From assembly GCF_040412425.1 (NCBI RefSeq), contig NC_089762.1, positions 21,462,147 through 21,526,146 on the forward strand: DNA of 64,000 nt, given 5' to 3'. Position 1 is the first letter of the stretch. Every line of letters starts with the position of its first letter. The position numbers were made by a program, and so were the translations under genes. Below, one piece after another: positions 1 to 64,000 of the stretch. The stretch comes from Macrobrachium rosenbergii (Eukaryota > Arthropoda > Malacostraca > Decapoda > Palaemonidae). The notes below the pieces were generated by a model. The model had not been told where the DNA came from, ran no database searches, and saw nothing but the letters and a program-made list of their open reading frames with translations.

Positions 1-530
1 ATCAAATATAGTGAAAAAGGTTAAAAGAAATACTAATGAAAATATATTACTTTAAAAAGTAGAAAACTTCTTAAGAAAAAAAAGATTAAAAAAAAAAAGA
101 ATAGAAAAAATACTTTGGTATGGAAAAATAGCATGGGTTCTTCACAGAAGAAATGGCAGTTGAGCACACTTCCAAAAAAAAACACAGCTGTTTAAAGTGA
201 TGATCATAGAATCTGTAATAAAAAGAAAGTGGGTAAATTTTTCAAGTAAAAAAAAAGTTTTAACAATTTTTGATGGGTACTAAATTTGCATAGATTAGCA
301 TAAAAATTGTCATGGATAATCTTACATTATCACCAAACATCCCAATAAAAAAAAATACAATACAAAAGCAAAAATAAAAGTAACAAAAAAATTAAAGTGC
401 TAGACCAGTGCCAAGATTGCACCATGATTGCAAGAAAAAATTTATAACCCAGTTATCAAGTATGGAGTGCTTATAGATTAAATCCTCATTATAGCTTAAA
501 CATATAAGATTAAAATCAGAATTTTTTTTT
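1..530. other. A-rich sequence without recognised genes
   Basis: AT-rich, with many short A runs and no frame of useful length. No element ends or splice-supported exons were recognised. Confidence 0.6.
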
Positions 531-534
531 ATTC

Positions 535-1860
535 TTACTTAGTAATTAGCACAGTTAAGACGGGTAAGAACTTGACGCATGCACACTGGCTTGTAACAAC
601 TGTGGCACAGGAGTCAACTGATGTTCGGTGCTCTTGGACATATATAGCACCTTTAATGTATGTCACTTTTGAATGCTTTGGCTGGTTCGTTTCTTGGTTT
701 TTCAAACAAGCTGAAGGTTTCAGAAATGAGCAGCCTGAGACCACGTTGCTGGACTGTGGATTCGCTGAGTCTCTTGGCAACAAAGGAACGACAAATTTCC
801 TCTGCCAAAGCTGCACCAAAGTCTGTCCTACATAGCTTAGTGAATAATGTGTGAAAAGGTGGTCACCAAATTAACAATGGCGAAGAACATGCACAATGGC
901 CATCTTGTCTTCGGGATACAAGATTTGCTCGCATACAGCTGTTCTAAGGTGTCCACCCCTCCCTTTGTCGATGTAGAACATCTGCACATCCGTCTTCTTA
1001 TTCTCAATGATGGTTGGATTGTGATGAAGAGACAGCAAAGTCAGCACCCTGTTTTTTTACTGGTACAGTAGCAAAGCAATGTCAATTTTTCACTGTGATT
1101 AAGATAGCCACTGATTCTCCCTGCTCCAAGTTGTAAGTTATCAGGCTTATTAGGATCTAGGGCATTTTATGAAACATTCTAATAAACTCAAAGCCTGGCT
1201 TTCAGAGTGACAGTACCAGCAGAAGGGATGTAAACTACTTATCTATTGTTACAGTACAACTGCATCGAACGTAAGGAGCCATGAGTTATTCTGTCAGGAC
1301 CTCCCCTAATGTACAAGACTTTGACACTATGATGGTTTCCCCTTCCCCAGGTATGGGATAGCATTGTACATGTAATGTATACCAGCATTGTAGGGCATTA
1401 CCAACTTCATACCATACCTAAAAATTTTAGATAGTTTTAAATTACCAAAAGTAATGTATAAGGTTCATAATTTACATGTAAGTATAATTTAGTTACAGGT
1501 ATGTATGATGAGTTACAAATATTTATGGTTATTATTAAATAAAAATAACATTCTAAATTTTATTTTCCATTATATATACATATATACCCAAATAAACAAT
1601 TGTTATAAAGATTTCATTATTACTTACTTAGCTGGAGTGTTGGGGATATAAACTTGGAAGATACACTGTCCCCAGAATGGCAACAGCTGTTCATCCGCAG
1701 TCAGAGTCCCACAAACTCCTTATAGCTGCAAACCTGTCAGTTTTCTTTCATTCCTCACTTGTACTCGAGTCATCAAAACGAATAGCCTTCAGAATGAATG
1801 CAAATCAACTTTCATTCATTGTGCACTTGTAGATTGGGCCCCCCAGGATTTATGACCATA
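535..1860 (-). pseudogene. piggyBac-type transposase relic
   Basis: Read on the minus strand, about 1630-1703 encodes TADEQLLPFWGQC followed by IFQVYIPNTPAK, matching the piggyBac core around the conserved DEQ and the following IP-x-KPAK block. Upstream on the same strand is an eroded segment like the RSLWD region. Downstream, about 1000-870, frames contain KKTDVQMFY followed by an eroded KGGVDT-like motif, then remnants of the C-terminal helical region. Stops and frameshifts scatter throughout, and 1090-1620 shows little coding similarity. The host-proximal end was not delimited and may extend toward 2.7 kb. It is non-functional. Confidence 0.6.
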
Positions 1861-2760
1861 TCTCAGTTGTTGCGACGTGGTTGTCATTCTTTATACTGGA
1901 AGAGATGAGAGAAGCCCAGTGCTTACCTTCAGCTCCAGCAGGGTAATATCTTGAAATGCTGGCTTGTTAAGATTATATTTCACCCTGAGTTGAGCCATCT
2001 TGGCATTGCTGTGCGCACACACCATGGCAAATGTAACGTCGTTGAAGCAGAAGGAGACCTGTCAGGTGTTGGAACTCCATTGGTTACCATTGTGGGGGGC
2101 GTGGTTGTCGATGCTCCTGTTGAAAATGTGTTCCATGTGAGGGTTAAGCATGCTATACCAAGCATCCTGTTACATACCTTGAGAACTGGTTCTTCCAAAC
2201 CTTGAAAATTGGTTCTTCCAGTTGGCATAAGGAGGCATTAACTGCAGGCCTAAGAACACCCTGCTTCCTCTTGCAGCTGTGAACTTCTGTGGAACTCATG
2301 TTGTGTAAGTCCAAATGGCCACATTTCATCTCATCACTCACAGAAAGCACTGAGACACTTGTTGATGGCACTGCAAATGAAGTAGAGGTACCAGAATGGT
2401 CAGCAATGGGTGCCATCATCCATGAGAGGGCCAAGTTTGTGTAGGGTGTACGCAGTCATCCCTCTCAGCTTTAACCACGTTTCCCTCCACATCATTGGTG
2501 TCCTCGGTGTCAACATGTACCTCAACCTTATACTGGCAGTTCTCAATCTTGTCCACATTGCTGCAGTCGCCATTTGATGAAAACAATTGGTGAAAAATCT
2601 CAGAATCTCTTAAGATTTCTTGTTGCCATGATGAAATCTGCATCACAGGAAAAAGCATATCAGAAAAAAATTCAGTATGTGAAATATGGCAATAACCGGC
2701 AGATCTGGCCATGTGAACTTCAAGGAACATCATTTAGCTATTTTACCTCAAAAGATAAAG
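1861..2760. other. Unassigned sequence, possibly 5' part of the piggyBac relic
   Basis: Short frames occur on both strands. A minus-strand Ser/Thr-rich frame at 2153-2434 could be the acidic or Ser-rich N-terminal region of the relic, but no conserved motif supports it. Confidence 0.3.
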
Positions 2761-2763
2761 TAT

Positions 2764-2985
2764 GTATCACAATTACAACGCATTGCAGGAAAACTGGAAA
2801 CAAATATGAAGCCACCAAAACTTTGAAGCCTAAGAAAAGGAACTTGCTGCGACTTTCTGTGGCTGTATCACAATTACAATGCATTGCAGGAAAACTGGAA
2901 ACAAATATGAAGCCACCAAAACTTTGAAGCCTAAGAAAGGGAACTTGCTGCGACTTTCTTTGGCTGAGACTTCTACTCTCCACCA
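2764..2985. repeat. Tandem duplication, 111-bp unit x2
   Basis: The unit beginning GTATCACAATTACAA at 2764 recurs at 2875 with only a few differences, through CTTGCTGCGACTTTCT. The two copies abut. No known element was recognised in the unit. Confidence 0.88.
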
Positions 2986-3099
2986 AGGCTCACAGCGAGT
3001 TGAATATGTGCAGGTCGTCCTTCCTTATATTTCCTGTATGATGTGCAGAAATATAAATAAAGTGGTATTGTGCATATGAATGGTTCCATTTTTGGACCC

Positions 3100-4560
3100 A
3101 GTTTTCCTGTCCAGGATTAATTGACAGATGACATGTCAAGTACAAGGAATATATCTTGCTGGAGTACGCAGAATCTTTGGCCTACACGCAACATCCCTGG
3201 TACCCCATCTTTTGCAGCTTTTCTGAATAGCTTGGCTACAGAGGAGCACTTTCCTTCACCTGCTGCTGTATCTGCTGCTGCTTCCTCAGCTCCTGTAAAG
3301 AAAGGGGATCCTCTTGTAGCAGTAGTTCTTGTAGTGGTGGACACCTAGTTGCTGCTTTGATTTTAACATCTTCAGTACCAGGAATACTAGAGAAGTTGGG
3401 AAATAAGCTCTCTCTTCCTCCTCTTTGTTGAGCTTGTTCTCAACTTTTGTTCTACCTTATAGGAGAAAGAAGAAGAAAGGACTTCTCAAAGGGAAGCAGA
3501 AGCCTTCAGTTGCTGTTGGGTGATTGTCCAGCCTCTGGCAGAGAAGGTGCAGGCCATGCCACACCTATCCTCTTAGACAAGAGGACTGCTGCTGACTTCC
3601 AAACGCCATCCCATGGGATCACCTGTGGATGAGTCTTTGTGTACTGCTTGCTCTGTGCATGCTTGGTCTCATTTGGCACATGCGAGGTTCTTGGGCCATG
3701 CATGCACAGGAAGCAGTGCAGGCTCCCCCCCCCTTCCCCATGCCTCTTCAGAGGGACACTGGGATGAGCCAGCTTTTCCTCCTCTCATGCATGAGGTTCT
3801 CCTCATTCCATGGAAGTATACAAGCCAGGCAATGCGCATGCTCATTTCCTTGCACTTTGTATAAGGTTGGCTTTTACTAAATATGGGTGGAGGGGTGCTA
3901 TGTTAGTAGATTCCTCCACCAGGAAAGGTCTTGTGGGGCCTATTCTGGTGGAAGTTCAGTCCAAACCCCTTGAAATGAGGAACGAGCAAGAGAGCAGAAG
4001 CAAGGCATGTTTTCCTCTTGCAGGAGAGGATATGGCTCATGCCCTTAGGGATCTTTTAGGGAACTTGAGAATCACTTTGTAAAGATTATTTCCCTCATTC
4101 ATGAGTGTAATAATCTTGGTGAGGCCATTTCAGCTCCATGCTAGGCTACAGTCTAGTCAATCAAGCTCTCCCTTGGAAGTGCTCCTGAAGTGAGATCATC
4201 AGTTAGAATTGCCCTAATCCCAACTTGTTCATGGTGTCTTGGATTAGGTGAATGGTCTGATTTGCATGTGAGGGAGTTCCCTGTTACCCAGCAGATCTTA
4301 CTCATGCATTTGTATTGAGTGTGCAGACTGACAAATAACCTCAACCTAGAGAAACTTTGCCAAGAAGGCACTTCCTTCTTGTCAGTAGAGAGTGGCACCA
4401 CAGATTCTATTGCCATTGCTTCTCAGCATGATCTTATGGCTCGAATGTGGTTAAACACATTGGCAGACTCTTGCTGTGGAGGTACCTCGTCTTGTGACTC
4501 ATTGGTCAAAGTCACTGTAGATTGCAATTTCTAAACCAGGCAGCAGTTCAGATGCCTCTG
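3100..4560 (+). other. Unassigned GC-richer block with eroded frames
   Basis: Composition is less AT-rich than the flanks, and several + frames (3121-3348, 3613-3864, 3810-4082) are rich in Ser/Pro/Ala or contain STRKGLVGPILVEVQSK. Shifts and stops between them suggest decayed mobile-element coding sequence, perhaps the gag region of a DIRS-like element by analogy with other blocks here. No diagnostic motif was found. Confidence 0.25.
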
Positions 4561-4982
4561 GTGACCACAGTTATAATTCCCCTTGGGTGTAAGTTATTCC
4601 TTAGGCACATTTTGGATGGTAAACAATATTTGTGAAGATAAAAAATCTCTCATTGTGCATGTAACAAAATTTTGTAAAATAGTGTAATAATTCTGAGGCA
4701 GTTAATGAGACAAAGAGTATAGAAGGTAATATGCTGCTTAAAGAACACAGTATTTAGTTTCACTGTGCTCTTAAAGTTACTGTAAATTCTTACACATTTC
4801 TTTAAGCTTTATAGGATTATTTGTGAAATAACAAAGGTAGTCAGTGTTTTGAATGTTTAACAAAGGTAGTCATTGTTTCGTATGTTTGTTAAAAAATTAT
4901 TGTATAGAAATTGTGGGGAGCCGTCTGCAGTTCCAATAATTTGTGATTTTATTTTGTATTTTTTTTTATTTATGTTTTACAG
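4561..4982. other. Non-coding sequence upstream of exon a
   Basis: AT-rich sequence. It holds a short duplicated phrase, AACAAAGGTAGTCA, near 4829 and 4860. No coding signal; probably an intron of the host gene. Confidence 0.5.
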
Positions 4983-61095
<56,113 letters not shown>

Positions 61096-61102
<7 letters not shown>

Positions 61103-61243
61103 GTAAGTCATGTCTTTCAAAATATTTTTCACAAGTCAATCTGTTTTTTTTATTACTACAGTACTAATCTCCTATGGTAAGTCATGTCTTTCAAAATATT
61201 TTTCACAAGTCAGTTTGTTTTTTTTATTACTACAGTACTAATT
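61096..61243. repeat. 74-bp tandem duplication across the exon h donor
   Basis: Units 61096-61169 and 61170-61243 differ at about three bases. Each contains TCCTATGGTAAGTCATG and TTTTATTACTACAGTACTAA, so both a donor and an acceptor-like site are duplicated. Confidence 0.93.
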
Positions 61244-61582
61244 TTATTGCTTAATGCTTAAAACGCAGTAATTTTATTAAATAAGACAAAAGGCCTTTTA
61301 CTTGACTAGTATGCTACTTGGAGAAGAGTTCTTCAGACAAGAAGGTGGAAGGTAATATGAATTTGGTGCTGATAAAAGTAACAAGATAAAGTAAACGGGC
61401 AACAGAAAATGTTGAGCTATGCAATAGTTGGTCTCTATTTACCAAAAAATTATTTTCCATTGCTGGTAGTTTACACTTGCCAAGAAAATTAGCCTACAAT
61501 AATGGTAACAATATCTGGTTCCTGTTTGTCATTTCATTGGAACCATGGATTCTAATCAGGATTGTCGTTTTGATATATATAC
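61244..61582. other. Intronic sequence, nothing recognised
   Basis: No motif or frame of interest. Confidence 0.5.
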
Positions 61583-61970
<388 letters not shown>

Positions 61971-62156
61971 AAATATATATGAGGAAAAGACCACAGTAAA
62001 TTATTATTACAAATTCTAAAAGGAAGGCAGCATTTTATGGATAATGTATTACCATACTTGCAATACTCTCAAAGCAACAATCCTGATTAGAATCCACCTA
62101 TGTAATGGCACGTAAGATATAAGCTAACTTTAGCAGCAGGTATATATATATATATA

Positions 62157-62410
62157 TTTCTGAGCTCGTCCCTGTGTCAGCTGGTGAAATTCCTATTAAG
62201 CACGAATTTCTAGGTATAGATATTGCTAAATATACCAGAGAAAAAAGCTATCAGGAATGCTGGGGTTACTACCCCCAGATCGAACATCTATTATGAAATA
62301 GATGTCGGTATAGATAAGGGTGAGTGATTGTTGTCACTGCCACAGGACTGCACTCTGTAGATATCCCAATGACAAAACCCCGGAACGTGAGGAGCCGATC
62401 TAAAGCCCGC
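62157..62410 (-). repeat. GGGTGACAC family terminal region, copy 4
   Basis: Starts ATTTCTGAG and, inverted, matches 13730-13955 and 22950-23262: CTGTGTCAGCTGGTGAAAT, ATACCAGAGAAAAAAGCT, GGGGTTACTACCCCCAGA and CCCAATGACAAAA. Confidence 0.8.
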
Positions 62411-64000
62411 ACTCACCTGCCCGCCAACCAACAACCCCAGCGCCAACTGTACTCATTCCATTCTAGCACGTGTTTCCTTTAAGAAGGCTTTTTTCTTGTG
62501 CTGGTTTTTCGCCCAATTTTCCTTGAGTTGACCATGTCTTCAAGCAATTTCACCGTTATGAAGTTAAGTACCATCTTCTTGTGGGGTTTTATTATCAGTG
62601 AGGCTCTTATTGGCCCGTAAGTTAATATTTACAGGGTCATATGTCGGGCACTCCCCAGCGTTCGCCGCCTCCGCCATGATGACCTTGAGGTACACCCTTA
62701 CAGCTTGTTTCTGCAGGGGTTTCTCTCGGTCGTTTACAATTTTATTCATGTTTCGTAATTCCCCTTCAAGAAGTTCCTTTTGGAGGCGTTTATCAATGTC
62801 GGGCGGTTCCTGGTACCTTGATTAGCGTCATTCCTCACGGAGGCTTCCTACCCTTATTTTGGTTCTTACAGTTAATTCATAGCTTATACCAGGCTCTCGC
62901 GCGAGTAGATTCCCTCTCCAAGGTGGTGCTTTCTTTTGTCAGTTTCTCTGATTTGTAGTGTAATGGATGACATGGATAATTCGGATTTATTATGGTCCGG
63001 GCTCGGCGTCAGGAGCAGCCAGTAGGCTGCCTACCTCCTGTTCGCCTCGCTCGGTTGGGCTATACGCTTAGCACAAGTTCTTATATTTTTGTATATTCGA
63101 TCATATTACGTGTACTTATATGGTTATTGGTTAACTTTAGCGGTACTTTTCAGAAATTGAGGATCCTAGCCTAGCCCTCTCGCTTCAATCGGTGGGTTAG
63201 GCTATTCAGGTTAGGCTTTGGCATTGTCTTAGCTCCCATCTCTCCCGACTATGTCGCTTGAGCGGGGGAGGGAGGGGTAGGCTGGTCGAGGGAGTTCCTG
63301 TTTGTTGTTCCATCCGCCTTACCGCTCATTTTCGGGTTTGCTAGAGCATCTGAAGCCCCCATCCCCTCCTCCCTCTAATGAGGGAGAGGGGAAAAATAAA
63401 AAGGGGGATCTTCTTTATGCATTGCCCTTCTGCCCCATGGGTCGGTTGTTGGTTGGACTGCGTTACGGGAATTTTTCTCCCTTCCACCCCTCTTCCTCTC
63501 CTCTCTCTCCTCCCTTTTACTGTCTGGGCTGCGCCTTCAGAGGAGGGTGAGAGTTTGGCGTTGCTTTAGAATAGTGCTATTGTCCTATCCTCCCCTAGTA
63601 CTTTTGGCGAGTGTCATGAGTCTCCCTGCGTGCAGGACGTCGATACGTCTGTTTCGACGCCCCGTGGGGAGTTACAGTCAGTGTATGGAGGTGTCCCCCG
63701 TCCACTTGAACATAACTCTCGATTCCACCTTCTAAGTACTGCCTCCCTGACCTTGCCAGTGGTATGTCATCTCCTCGCATGTGGGACGTCGGTCTCTTCG
63801 ATCGTCACCCCGAGGGGGACTAGTCCGGTTCCCAGTTGAGAGTCACCCACCCTCCTGGCCTCCGTTCTGGTGTCAACCGCTCGGCTAGTGTTTCATTGGT
63901 TCGCTCTCCTCCGGGTCGAGCTGAACTTCGATCACCTTCAGGGTTCAAACACTTCCTCGCTGGTTCCGCTCCGCCGTCCCCTGTCCTCCCGTTGCCTTCT
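62411..64000. other. GC-richer repeat interior running off the window
   Basis: Marked rise in GC from 62.4 kb. Only short overlapping frames (for example 62564-62749 minus, 63302-63550 plus), none recognised. By position next to a family terminus it may be the 5' part of a larger DIRS-like element. Confidence 0.35.

Noticed and set aside
535..835. Opposing 87-94-codon frames as host genes
   Set aside because: The minus frame lies in the C-terminal part of a piggyBac relic and the plus frame is its shadow.
2574..2927. 117-codon + frame as a gene
   Set aside because: It runs into the 111-bp tandem repeat, overlaps eroded piggyBac material, and has no start context or motif.

Overview
This is an animal nuclear-genome window, most likely from a decapod crustacean. 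The grounds are the spliced host gene, the very long (TA)n arrays, GalEa-like Ty1/copia elements, DIRS-like, Penelope-like and piggyBac relics, a tRNA-derived SINE of a type I know from decapods, and CCTAA-type repeats. The species is not proved. No bacterial operon, CRISPR array or confident tRNA/rRNA gene was seen.

Host gene. Eight coding exons on the + strand (4983-5053, 5448-5513, 29327-29442, 35492-35535, 45727-45793, 52709-52871, 54839-54955, 60350-61102) join with fully consistent phases into one 465-codon open frame. Introns run from 0.4 to 24 kb. The protein has a U1/matrin-like C2H2 zinc finger, then Gly/Tyr-rich and proline-rich stretches, a short probably helical segment, and a 251-residue Ser/Tyr/Gly/Gln-rich low-complexity exon. 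Both gene ends lie outside the window or were not recognised. Almost everything else sits in its introns or flanks and is mobile DNA.

Layout. 0.5-1.9 kb: minus-strand piggyBac relic. 2.8-3.0 kb: 111-bp tandem repeat. 6.1-8.3 kb: terminal-repeat element with a second MITE inside it. 8.5-15.2 kb: two related LINE 3' ends flanking a decayed DIRS-like element and a 441-bp element with perfect 31-bp TIRs. 16.2-27.4 kb: a nest of decayed DIRS-like and Penelope-like material containing a SINE and a young copia copy (A, 17807-23735), which itself carries a 768-bp insertion. 28.8-33.2 kb: a MITE and two jockey-like LINE relics whose 3' tails resemble the SINE tail. 33.6-35.1 kb: TTAA-flanked element. 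35.8-40.1 kb: copia B (minus strand, internally deleted) inserted in a MITE. 40.8-43.0 and 53.0-54.5 kb: two TTAA/TIR elements made of ~380-bp repeats. 47.2 kb: DIRS fragment. 48.3-52.3 kb: piggyBac transposon interrupted by a 1.6-kb TIR element carrying a helix-turn-helix ORF. 56.9-59.7 kb: palindromes alternating with (TA)n arrays, plus a Penelope-like element. 61.6-64 kb: another MITE and a GC-richer repeat that runs off the edge.

The most informative observations are: copia A, with LTRs about 99% identical but several coding lesions; its internal insertion with a 37-bp duplication, for which copia B supplies the empty site; the copia B microhomology deletion; the palindrome/(TA)n cluster; the duplicated splice donor after exon 8; and the nested TIR element in piggyBac.
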